Of a stretch of DNA of 64,000 nt, positions 22,938-32,558 are shown piece after piece (position 1 is the first letter of the stretch; each line of letters opens with the position of its first letter). Source of the DNA: Culex pipiens pallens (Eukaryota; Arthropoda; Insecta; Diptera; Culicidae); the NCBI RefSeq assembly GCF_016801865.2, contig NC_068939.1, positions 119,731,010 through 119,795,009 on the forward strand. The letters run 5' to 3'. The notes under the pieces are model-generated. The model made no database searches and had not been told where the DNA came from. It was given only the letters and a program-made list of their open reading frames with translations. The position numbers and the translations under genes are program-made.

Positions 22938-24680
22938 CGCACGAGAGCAAGCAGCAGTCAAGTGCTCAGTGCTCCATAGTTTTTTCGATTTTTTCGCTGT
23001 AGTTTACCGTGATTAGCCGCGAGTTTGCTCCAGCAGCATGCCAAGGGCCGGCCGTGGCCGTGGCAGTTCGAGTGCGGCCTCGAAAAACCCGCGAAGTTCG
23101 TCTACCGGCCGTGTGCAAAAAGGTAACAAACCAACGCCGTGTCGACCGCCATCGCGCAGGGGAGAGTGAGCGCAGAAGGAATCGACAAAAAGTTACTACA
23201 TCCCGGATATGTTCCAAGATCACCAGTGCGAACCCGTTCCGGTACTTCCGGTGCCACGACCAGTGGCACATCAACATCCGCCAACATCCCCATCAGGAAC
23301 GAGTTCCAGATGCTGAGCGACGACGAAGAAAATAACAACACCGACGGTAGCAGCACTACCGATGACGACGACGACGATGGACGTGCACGCAAAAAAGTGT
23401 CAGCGCCGAAAAAGAATAATTCTCCAACGGAACGAAGACCACCTCCAATTTTTGTTTTGGACACGTTGGCGGACGATGTTGACGAGTTGCTGGAAGGCCT
23501 CGGATATTGTCTAAAAATCGGTAAGTCGGCAGTGCAAGTGATCACTCTGAACAGAAAAGATTTCGACCTGGTGCTTGAAGAACTGAAGCGTAGCAACTTC
23601 AACTTCTACACATACGACCCAGAGAAGCCCCCTGTTAAGGTCGTCTTGCAGGGTTACCAAGACCGTCCGATCGCCGACCTGAAGCGACACCTCTCGAACG
23701 CCGGAATAAAGCCACGGGAGATAAAAGTGCTCTCGCGAAAGACAACAGTCACGGGTACGCATACCCTGTACCTGTTGTACTTCGACCGCGGCACCGTCAA
23801 GATCCAAGATCTGCGGCGGACTAAGACGTTGGACGGTTTTTGGGTAAACTGGCGGTTTTACACCAAGAACCCGACGGACGTAGCGCAATGCCACCGTTGC
23901 CAGAAATTCGGCCACGGCTCGCGAAACTGCAACCTCCGGCCCCGCTGCGTGAAGTGCGGTGAGTCACACCTCTCGGAGGCGTGCGCACTGCCACGAAAGG
24001 CGGACTTGGGGGAAAACGCAGAACAAACTAAGCCGCGCGTAAAGTGCGCGAACTGTGACGGCAACCATACCGGCAATTACCGCGGATGCGTCGCGCGCAA
24101 GGCCTACCTCGAGGAGCAGGAAAAGAGGAAGAAGAAAGCAGCAGCGTCCCACTCAACTCAGTGAAATACGAGCGCAGCCATTCCTGCAGCTGGCCAGCGT
24201 ACGGTTCCAGCGGACAACCCAGCGATCCCTCCTGGATGGGGGCGTTCGTTTGCCAGCGTGGTCGCTGCCGGTAGCGGCGATGCGGCCCAGCAAGGCGTCA
24301 CCGGGGAAGATCTCTTTACCCTGCCGGAGTTCTTTGCTCTCGCGGGGGAGATGATGACGCGGTTTCGGAGCTGCCGTAACAAGGCGGAGCAATTTCTGGC
24401 CCTCGGGGAGCTGATGATCAAGCACATCTATAATTGATTATTTTTGTCTGTGATCTAGTTTTAAGCTTTCTCTCTATCTATCCTTTTTCCATTGCACTTT
24501 CTGTAAGTTTTTTGAAAACTTTTTCTTACTCTTGTCTATTCCATAGTTATAAGTAATAATTTTTCGATTGAAATACGATGTAAAACACAGCTGAAAGGAA
24601 CACCAAAACTCTGTTATGTACCTAAATGAACTCATTGTAACTTGATTATTCACAAATAAAACCGAATTGAATTGAATTGA
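22938..24680 (+). mobile_element. ORF1-only Jockey-type LINE relic
   Basis: A 5' UTR, an ORF1 (Gag-like) and a 3' UTR ending in a GAATT tandem tail (CCGAATTGAATTGAATTG) are all present, but there is no ORF2: no endonuclease or reverse transcriptase between the ORF1 stop at 24437 and the tail 240 bp later. It is a deletion derivative, comparable to other ORF1-only LINEs. No clear target duplication; the 5' border is approximate. Confidence 0.75.
23038..24437 (+). pseudogene. LINE ORF1 (Gag-like, zinc-knuckle) with two lesions
   Basis: The first ATG (23038) opens a Gly/Arg/Ser-rich N-terminus that falls out of frame near 23137-23141; the main frame from there continues to 24164. An in-frame TGA at 24162-24164 then interrupts it, after which the same frame runs to TGA at 24435-24437 with a plausible conserved tail (LFTLPEFFALAGEMM). 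Domains: an acidic Asp run, a central RNA-binding-type domain of LINE ORF1 and three Cys-rich knuckles near the C-terminus (CHRCQKFGHGSRNC, CVKCGESHLSEAC, CANCDGNHTGNYRGC), as in Jockey-clade ORF1. It would bind element RNA in the RNP. One frameshift and one nonsense codon make this copy probably non-functional; sequencing error cannot be excluded. Confidence 0.8.
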
Positions 24681-24943
24681 AAATTTTCTAAATTTTTCAA
24701 CAATATTAATTGAAAAAAAATAATAACCTGCATTGAACCTGCATTGAAAATTTTAAAAACTTTCATAGAATCATTCAAAGCATGATTGTGATGCATGGCG
24801 ACATGAAAGTATATCAGAATCTGCATGAAATCTGTCCTCATGCATTTTTTGCGAAACAGGAGTATGACATTTTTGCCCGTTACCGATAATTATCGACATT
24901 ACCGACGGCTGATTGATTGCATTGAAGAAAAAATCTTAATAGA

Positions 24944-25011
24944 ACGAGGATTGAACCATCATGTTTTTGGTTGTTGATACGACACGCTACCACCGCGCCA
25001 AGGACGCTTGA
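24944..25011 (-). repeat. tRNA-like sequence (SINE fragment or tRNA relic)
   Basis: On the minus strand there is an A box TGGCGCGGTGGTAGCG and a B box GGTTCAATCC about 40 bp apart, the spacing of a tRNA gene. I could not close a good acceptor stem, so a tRNA-derived repeat is more likely than a working tRNA gene. Confidence 0.45.
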
Positions 25012-25188
25012 TGAATTGTGAGTGACAGAGCACCAACATATTCTTCTCTCTGAAGTGTTGTTCGGGGACGCGCCAGCATTATATGTGTTGATGAGAATTG
25101 CAGATAGCTGACATGTTTACACGCAGGCAAAAATGAGCTTTGCTGCAAAAACTGTTATAAAATGTAGCATTTTCTGCAGCTAATCCAC

Positions 25189-26800
25189 TGCACAGTGTTC
25201 GGAATGGCAAAATTAAGTAGAATAAATTGATAACTCCTTTTTTTGTCGTCCTAGCCAAATGGTGTCTTCGGACGAGTTGTTGTACTTGATAGAACTATCT
25301 TTTGAAGTTATTGACATACAGGGTGACGACCTTCCAGGGTGTCAACCAAAAACTATCTTTGTTGGATGACGTTGTAGGGCTTTGGTGTCTTCGGCAAAGT
25401 TGTAGAGGAGAAAATTTTATGAAAGTTTGTCGAAGGCGCCAAATTTGTAGCTCTTAATCTACTCGAGATATACGCCATTTTTGCAAAAATGGTCCAAAAA
25501 AGCACTGTTTTGATGATAACTCAAAATGTTTGCATTTTAGCGGCCTACTATGTTCTGAAGAGTTGTTTATAACATAAAATTACACATCTTTGCCGAAGAT
25601 AGCAAAATGTTTTGAGCCTTTATTGAGGAGTTATAACCATTTTTAAGTGATTTTGAGCCTATTTTCAAGTTGCTATGTTTTCAAAATGGCGCATTTTGGT
25701 GCAAAACCGAACAATGCACCTGAAAGTACACACTTTCAACTACATTTCCTGAAAATATCTCCGTGTCTATCGGTGTCTATTTTTAGATATCTCAATTTGA
25801 ATTTGACGGTTTTTAATCAATTTATTTATAATTTTTAAACAAAATCTTATTGAAAACGTGGTAATAATCGGTGAAGGGTAAATTAATCGATTTTTATGGA
25901 AAATACATTGTCTATGCTTAAAATTATGACACACATTCTAAAATTATGAATAAAAACTTGTTTAGCCCAAAAATAATGTAAGTTAAAATTTTAAATAATT
26001 GTTCGTATTTAAAATTAAATATTTCCTTTTATATTTGGTCACTTTAGAAAAGTTGTCGTTTTTTTCAATAGACAATGTATTTTCCATAAAAATCGATCAA
26101 TTTACCCTTCAATTTACCGATTATTACCACGTTTTCAATAAGATTTTGCTTAAAAATTATAAATAAATTGATTAAAAACCGTCAAATTCAAATTGAGATA
26201 TCTAAAAATAGACACCGATAGACACGGAGATATTTTCAGGAAATGTAGTTGAAAGTGTGTACTTTCAGGTGCATTGTTCGGTTTTGCGCCAAAATGCGCC
26301 ATTTTGAAAACATAGCAACTTGAAAATAGGCTCAAAATCACTTAAAAATGGTTATAACTCCTCAATAAAGGCTCAAAACATTTTGCTATCTTCGGCAAAG
26401 ATGTGTAATTTTATGTTATAAACAACTCTTCAGAACATAGTAGGCCGCTAAAATGCAAACATTTTGAGTTATCATCAAAAAAGTGCTTTTTTGGACCATT
26501 TTTGCAAAAATGGCGTATATCTCGAGTAGATTAAGAGCTACAAATTTGGCGCCTTCGACAAACTTTCATAAAATTTTCTCCTCTACAACTTTGTCGAAGA
26601 CACCAAAACCCTACAACGTCATCCAACAAAGATAGTTTTTGGTTGACACCCTGGAAGGTCGTCACCCTGTATGTCAATAACTTCAAAAGATTGCACTTAT
26701 CAAGTACAACAACTCTTCCGAAGACACCATTTGGCTAGGACGACAAAAAAAGGAGTTATCAATTTATTCCACTTAATTTTGCCATTCCGAACACTGTGCA
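25189..26800. mobile_element. 1.6-kb fold-back with about 740-bp arms
   Basis: The left arm begins TGCACAGTGTTCGGAATGGC and the right arm ends with its complement. Arms run to about 25913 and from about 26067, leaving a loop of about 150 bp. Arms are nearly identical: the same 63-codon ORF translation appears at 25647-25838 (+) and 26150-26341 (-). No transposase is visible. Young, or kept similar by gene conversion. Confidence 0.82.
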
Positions 26801-26853
26801 CTGGTGCAGATTTTTTCTTTGGGTGTAATATTGTTGCAAACTTTACATTAAGG

Positions 26854-26952
26854 TACATAAGTTTTGTAAACAAGAGTATATCCCTCTCATACCTTAGGTA
26901 AACTGTTATTTGGGTGAAGGGGATACACTCTTGCTTACAAAACTTATCTATA
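26854..26952. mobile_element. About 100-bp hairpin MITE, copy 1
   Basis: TACATAAGTTTTGTAAACAA is mirrored at the other end by TTACAAAACTTATCTATA, with AGAGTATATCCC-type inner blocks. Same family as 62708-62810. Confidence 0.7.
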
Positions 26953-28629
26953 TGGCTGCATATCTAGAGTTTTTTAATAGTTCCTAAAAATCCAAAAATT
27001 GCAATTTTTGCTTATTGGGTTTTTTTAGGCAGAAGTGTTCAACAACACCCAAAAAACAATGAAAATTTTGTTTATTGGGCCTTTGAAAAAAACTTTGGAT
27101 ATGTTCATGAAGTTGTGCACCAATATTAGCTCTTAAAAACTCAAAAGGTTTTTTTTATAAAAATATTTAAAATATTCAATGCAGGTTTTAAAAATCTAGA
27201 TGTTTTTTTAATAATGTCTCTAGATTTTTTCATGTTTGTTTTTATTTTGTCAAAAATTTCATCATTTGGTTCAAAATTCACTCCAAATATTTCCATGTTT
27301 TACTCACTTTTTAAGCACATTTTGATTTTGTAATTTATTTCAAACAATTGGGATTCATTCTAATTTATAAAGAATTCAGGAAGTATTCTAGAAAATAAGA
27401 TGAGATTGTTAAAACCAGGGCTCTGAAGTCGGAGTTGGCAAATTCTGAGAAACCGGAATCGAAGTAGAATAATTTTGGAATGTTTCAATTACATTTTATG
27501 TTTATCGTTTTTTTAAGACAACATATTGCATCTTCAGTCTCGAATCATCCCTCTCCGCCCGGCAACAAGTGCTTTTCTCGAGGCCCGGGTAATAACCAGT
27601 CAGTTCGATTTGCGAGAAAGGTGCGTGCAGGCAGATCGGGCCTCGGGGCTTCCCCCAAGATGCACTGCCTGGGCGTGTGACTTGACACGCAAAAAACAAC
27701 CGATCCGATCCTGACCTCTCACGGCGGTTCATGAGTGAGCAATTCTCGTCGTCGTCTGTCGGTGGATGACCACGTGGAGGACCCCCCGAAAAAAAACCAT
27801 GCGTGACTTGAACGAGGAGGAGCAGCAAAAAAGTGGTCCCTGGGGAAAGTTTAATTGAAAAATTCGGACTTTTGGGGATGACGCTTCATTAGCGTTATTA
27901 AGTTGTCGGGTGAGTCCGCGGACCGGGACACGTAAAACGATTATAAATTCTCGACCATGTCTCGTAAATCAAGTTCTGTATCGAGAGAGCGGGAGGAGGT
28001 TCTTCCCTGGACTTACCTTAAGTGCTTGTCCAAGGCGGGTGTCGAACTTTGATTGCGCAAGGTATTTTGGGAGGTTAAATTAAGGCCATTTCTTCACTTT
28101 TGCATGAGAATTTACAGTTTTGGTTTGTATAAAAGAACCTAACTGACTTTGTCAAACCACCGAGGGTTGGAGAGTTTTTGGAGATGATTTTGAACATTCA
28201 ATTCAAGTGATTCAAATGAATATCGATCCGAATAAATAAAAACCCAAGTTTTAGTGGTTGTTTAGACCACTTCTGCTCAAAATCTTCCTTATTCATTTCA
28301 GATGGCCGCCTCAGCCAATTAAACCAAATATTATTTATGAAAACAAATACCTTTCTCCTTCGTGGTTTGATCTATTTTTGATCATTTTATTACACTTTCA
28401 AGTGCGCGCCGCCACTCTTACTAACAAGCGTTGTCGTCATCAGCCTTGTTCCTTCACCCCAAAACAAGAATGTTTCACTTATCCACTTTCTAACCTATCA
28501 CAGACGAAGAATTCCTAACAAGAATCCACTAAAATGTGTGTACGAGTACATTCTTGTCTATAACCTCCGAAGTTCAGCGCGATTGTTTACGACCCTGTTT
28601 AATAATACACTTTCCCTCTCTGTTTACAG
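26953..28629. other. Intron-like stretch upstream of the FGF exon
   Basis: 27.0-27.5 kb is AT-rich. 27.53-28.03 kb is GC-richer and looks single-copy with no coherent ORF; it could be regulatory or an alternative leader exon, but nothing proves that. 28.54-28.63 kb ends in the pyrimidine-rich acceptor of the FGF exon. Confidence 0.4.
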
Positions 28630-28999
28630 ACAACGCAGAACAACCGTCGATCTCTCGAAAACCTTGGAAGAACACCCCTCGAATCAATCGCCCCAAACCT
28701 CGAAGAATGTTGCCATCCCGTTGCCCCGGTGTCAACGGGACCGAGTGCCTCTACTGTAGTGCGTTTTGGCGGGAAAGTGGCTAAGCCGAAGACCTGGAGC
28801 GCGAGCCCAGGACAATGGGTGGCCAACGGCGCGGGACGTTCCTATCGTTCTACCGGAAGCGCGAAAATCAGGTACATCTGGATCAGCATCCGATGATCAC
28901 CTGAAGAAGCAGCAGTGAGAAGTGTGAAACCCCCCCACTCGTACTAGTGAAGATTATACAGAAAGTGAGAGAGAGTCAGTGTGAGAGTTTTGTGAGTTA
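28630..28999 (+). other. 5' UTR part of the FGF first coding exon
   Basis: The acceptor TCCCTCTCTGTTTACAG precedes 28630. The leader has two upstream ORFs: ATG at 28707 (25 codons, ends 28784) and ATG at 28815 (29 codons, ends 28904). Both stop before the main ATG at 29000, so they may reduce translation of the growth factor. Confidence 0.6.
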
Positions 29000-30020
29000 A
29001 TGCTCAGCGGAAGACTTCGACGGAGGGCCCTGGCCCTGCTGGGAGCCCTCCTGCTGGTGATACTGATCTGGCCACCGTGCTGTGCGACGATGCCGAAGCC
29101 ACTGCCGGCGGTGCTGCCACCAGTGCCCCAGATCGACCTGGAGCCGATCCCGGCGGTGGCCATCGTCGTCCAGAACCAGCACCAGAACAACAAGAGTCGC
29201 AAAGTGAGCGACCTGAGTCGCTTCATGAACGTGCTGCTGATGAGGCCGGTTGACAGCGGAGAAAGTGGTCCACGCGCCGAGTCTACGCACGACGACGACA
29301 GTCAACGAACGCTAAATTTACCCCGTCGCGAAAATAGCTCCGCCGGCTATCCAATTGAGTCGTCGATCGATAAAAATAAATCAAATGAACAACAAACCGC
29401 GACAGCGGTGACCAAGCGGTTAGATAACGCCGTAACCACCTTCGGTGGTAGTGACCCCGCGGTAGAATCTGGGTCGACTTATCAGCCGACGATAACCAAC
29501 ATCTTCAGCATTCTGTCCCAAAGAGCGTCAGCAACAGCTACTACTACACCTAGCAGCGGCGTAGATCTTCAGGTCAATGACCACAACGACGGCGTCGTCG
29601 TCACTGCCGTCAATCAATCAGTATTCAATCCCACGTCCAAACCCCCAACCTCCTCCTCCACCACCCCCCGCCGACACCATCCCTTCTTCCCGGTCCTCTC
29701 GAGGGCGGAACGCAGTGCCGACGGGCAGCATCACCAGCACCGCCACCAGCATCACTATCAGACCGGTGAGGGAACGCTGGCCGCCACCGGCGGCCGAAGA
29801 CTTCGCCACCAAAATCACCGAAATGGGACGACCCCAATGACTGGGGGTCCCGATGCTGGCGGTAGCGACACCTCGAATCTAGAACGCAACGAGCGGTCCG
29901 CGAATCTGTCGCACATTACCGGTGCGAACCGCAAGATCCAGCTGTACATCAAGAACCGGTACCTGCAGCTGCTGGCCGATGGCACCGTCAACGGGACGCA
30001 CGATGATCAGAGCGAGTTCA
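29000..30020 (+). CDS. bnl: FGF ligand, first coding exon (branchless-like)
   Basis: Secreted fibroblast growth factor; in Drosophila the family member Branchless acts on the receptor Breathless in tracheal branching. The exon encodes 340 residues and a split codon. Residues 8-29 are a signal peptide (RRRALALLGALLLVILIW), 30-300 a low-complexity pro-region with His-, Ser/Thr- and Pro-rich tracts, and 311 onward the start of the FGF core (KIQLYIKNRYLQLLADGTV, then NGTHDD). Two furin-type sites, RAER/S at 235-239 and RNER/S at 296-300, lie before the core, fitting a processed pro-FGF. N-glycosylation sequons include NLS at 303 and NGT at 331. The exon ends at GAGTTCA/GTGAGTAG in phase 1, near the first intron position usual in FGF cores. 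Branchless is favoured over Pyramus/Thisbe because the pro-region is long and the core is late; other exons lie beyond the window. Confidence 0.78.
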
Positions 30021-30026
30021 GTGAGT
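30021..30026 (+). promoter_or_regulatory. Splice donor GTGAGT of the FGF exon
   Basis: It follows GAGTTCA. If ignored, the frame ends four bases later at TAG (30026-30028) and the FGF core would have only its first strand, so splicing must occur here. No later FGF-core segment is visible on the plus strand to 64000. Confidence 0.75.
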
Positions 30027-30178
30027 AGACCAAATGCATACTCTGTCCACTTTGATCCTATTTAATGTTTAGATTGCACAATTTAATGGACCGCGAAATG
30101 GGATGAAAGGGTGGAAATTGAGTAGGAAAAGGAGAGCTTTATTTGATTACTGGTTAGAAGCGTTAGAAGAATCATCAT

Positions 30179-30292
30179 CGGCCCGGGTTCGATTTCCGCC
30201 CATCTCCTCTGGGTGTTCTGTGTTTGTCCCGTTTAGTTAGTAAATTCAGTCTGAAAAGACGGTGTGATGTCTATTATTATTATTAAAATAAT
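30179..30292 (+). repeat. SINE 3' fragment
   Basis: It begins with a B-box-like GGGTTCGATTTCCGCC, continues through a TCTGGGTGTTCTGTGTTTG segment and ends in an (ATT)n tail, the layout of the 3' part of a tRNA-derived SINE. The A-box half is absent. Confidence 0.5.
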
Positions 30293-30640
30293 GTGTTCGA
30301 GGACTTTTGAAGAGCTAATTTTTATACTCTCTAACCTAATCAAATCTCATCTAATGCAACCCTAACGTAGCCATCCTATCGAAAGCATCCTGAAGAATAT
30401 TGGGGCGATTTCTTCCAACGTCCTTTTTCCCTAAACGATTTCAGGCGGAGTAATTGCACTTTAACGTGCTCGTGCTATCTTGACGTTTGTCGCCTTTTGA
30501 CATTCTGAAAAAAAAAACGTTTTTAATGTTTGACCTTGTACAATCCAAAATAAGAGCACGCAATTTAAACAATTTTTAAAAATAATATGAAGGGAAAAAA
30601 TAAAATAAAAAATCAAACAATAACAAACAAGTTTAGTTTT

Positions 30641-30866
30641 ACACTCAAACCCCGATGGTTTGACACCAATTGTTGTCAAAAAAAAAACGAGATTACTTTT
30701 TAGTTTGACACCCTTTTTACAAAGAGCTTTCTTTTACAAACAAACATTTTGTTTGATAGTATGTGTAAGTCCTGTGTAAAAAGTGACAGTTTGTAACTTT
30801 TCAGTTTGACTAAGTCAAACCAACGGGGTACAAACTAAAAAGTGACTAACTCCGAGTATTGAGTGT
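30641..30866. mobile_element. 226-bp MITE
   Basis: Ends ACACTCAAACCCCG and the complement of ACACTCAATACTCGG, with matching AGTTTGACA and TTTTTAGTTTG blocks inside. It abuts the next MITE at a shared TA. Confidence 0.6.
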
Positions 30867-31082
30867 ACAGAGCGGATTCGTTATTTCGAATTTCACTACT
30901 TCGAATGTCTGCTAATTCGAATTCTCGTTAATTCGAACGTATTCGAATTAGAAAACACTCAACCAAAAACCAGTTGTCAAACTGGAGTTGACGTTTCAAC
31001 CAATTTGTTCGAAAATTTCCGAACACGTGCTTTCAAGCGTTTGACAGCTGTCGGTCGTTCCCATTAACGAATCCGCTCTGTA
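30866..31082. mobile_element. 217-bp MITE
   Basis: Inverted ends TACAGAGCGGATTCGTTA and TTAACGAATCCGCTCTGTA, with several ATTCGAAT repeats inside. TA at both borders suggests a TA target duplication, as in Tc1/mariner-type elements. Confidence 0.75.
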
Positions 31083-31737
31083 CTGACCGTTCTGAGCATT
31101 TTCAACAAACATATTTGGATGAAACTTTGTCCATGCATTCCCTGTGTTGAAAAAAAAAACTATTTTGCATCGTAAATTTTTCTATACAGGTGTCCGTAGA
31201 ATTTTTCGAGCATATGTACGTAAATATATGAAAATCTGTACCATGAGTTAGGATTTTTTGATTATAATTAGAACTTTTCAGAAAAAATAGTTACACTCTA
31301 AAAAATAACCTTTTCTGTGTTTGACTGAACGTGTGTTTTCCAAAATATGTATTTTTTAATTTTCAAAATCCTTCAATATGTTTAATGGGACTATAAAAGA
31401 TATCTTTTAAGCCATATCGCATGATGGTGCAAAATCTGGTTCCAAAGGTATTAGTTGTGATTGTGATTGTGATTAAATGTGATTTTGAAAAATATCTAAA
31501 ATTATGTAAAAAAATGTAATTCAAATTTGAAAATGATTTTTTTAACATACACCGCTTTAAGTAATTTTTAGGTTACCATTTACGGAAATTTTACCAATTT
31601 TCATTTAAATATGACGGAAAGCCACCTCTAAAAAAATATTTTTGAGCAACTGAGAAGTTTCTGAAAAACAGCCTCTCAAAGAATTCGAATCCATGAAATA
31701 GAGCTTTCTAAGTGTCACCTACAAATTAAAAAAAAAT

Positions 31738-32558
31738 TGTAAAATCGCATGCAAAAGCATGCACATCACTTTTATAAGCAAAAGCATGTATTGTACGAGA
31801 AAACGTGTACACAAAAAGCATTTACGGAAGAAATAAAGTAGATCTTGCACATCTCAAAAATATCATCAATCTAGTGAGAATCACATTCAGATTACAAAGT
31901 CCGCGCCCTTTCTCTCTCGGCTATCTTGACGCTATGAAGTTTTGTGGATAAAAACCGATGTCTTGCTGTAAGTTCCCCATGCGTCCTATAAGGTTAATAC
32001 AGTATACGATGTACCGGGAAACATATCAGTATACTGGCGATGAACCCAACAATTATAAGATGTTAAAATAGCCGAGATGGACGGGGCGCGGACTTGGTAA
32101 TCTGAATGTGACTCTTACCAGATTGTTGATATTTTTAAGGTGTGCAATTTTTTTTTCTTCCGTACATGCTTTTCGTGTACACGTTTTCTCATTCAATATT
32201 ACATGCTTTTACTCACAAAGGTGATGTACATGTGAATACAAAGAGACGAGTTGTTCCTTTTAATTCCGCTATATATTTTTAATATCTTGACAGATACGTA
32301 TTTCGTCTACTACTTGCAGACTTCATCAGTGTTCTGTTCTCGTTCTGTTCTGTTGTCGAGAACAGAACACTGATGAAGTCAGTGCAAGTAGTAGACGAAA
32401 TACGTATCTGTCAAGATATTAAAAATATATAGCGGAATTAAAAGGAACAACTCGTCTCTTTGTATTCACAGTAATGCATTCTGCTAAAACGCTCAACCAA
32501 ACCACAAGTGATGTACATGCTTTTGCATGCGATTTTACCATCGGTTTTTTACTGTGTA
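31738..32558. mobile_element. Fold-back element with a nested insertion
   Basis: The left arm has TGTAAAATCGCATGC, AAAACGTGTACAC and TCACATTCAGATTAC blocks. The right arm has them inverted, and the terminal ATGCTTTTGCATGCGATTTT is displaced by the insertion at 32232-32507. The end motif is shared with the tRNA-bearing element at 10761-11135. Confidence 0.72.
32232..32507. mobile_element. Hairpin insertion with 11-bp direct repeats
   Basis: A near-perfect hairpin (TGAATACAAAGAGACGAGTT and its complement, centre near 32348 with CTGTTCT repeats) plus a 37-bp tail. The direct repeat GTGATGTACAT occurs at 32221-32231 and 32508-32518. A repeat of that length fits retroposition better than a cut-and-paste transposon. 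Confidence 0.7.

Noticed and set aside
25647..26341. Two identical 63-codon proteins on opposite strands
   Set aside because: They are the two arms of one fold-back; there is no other coding evidence.
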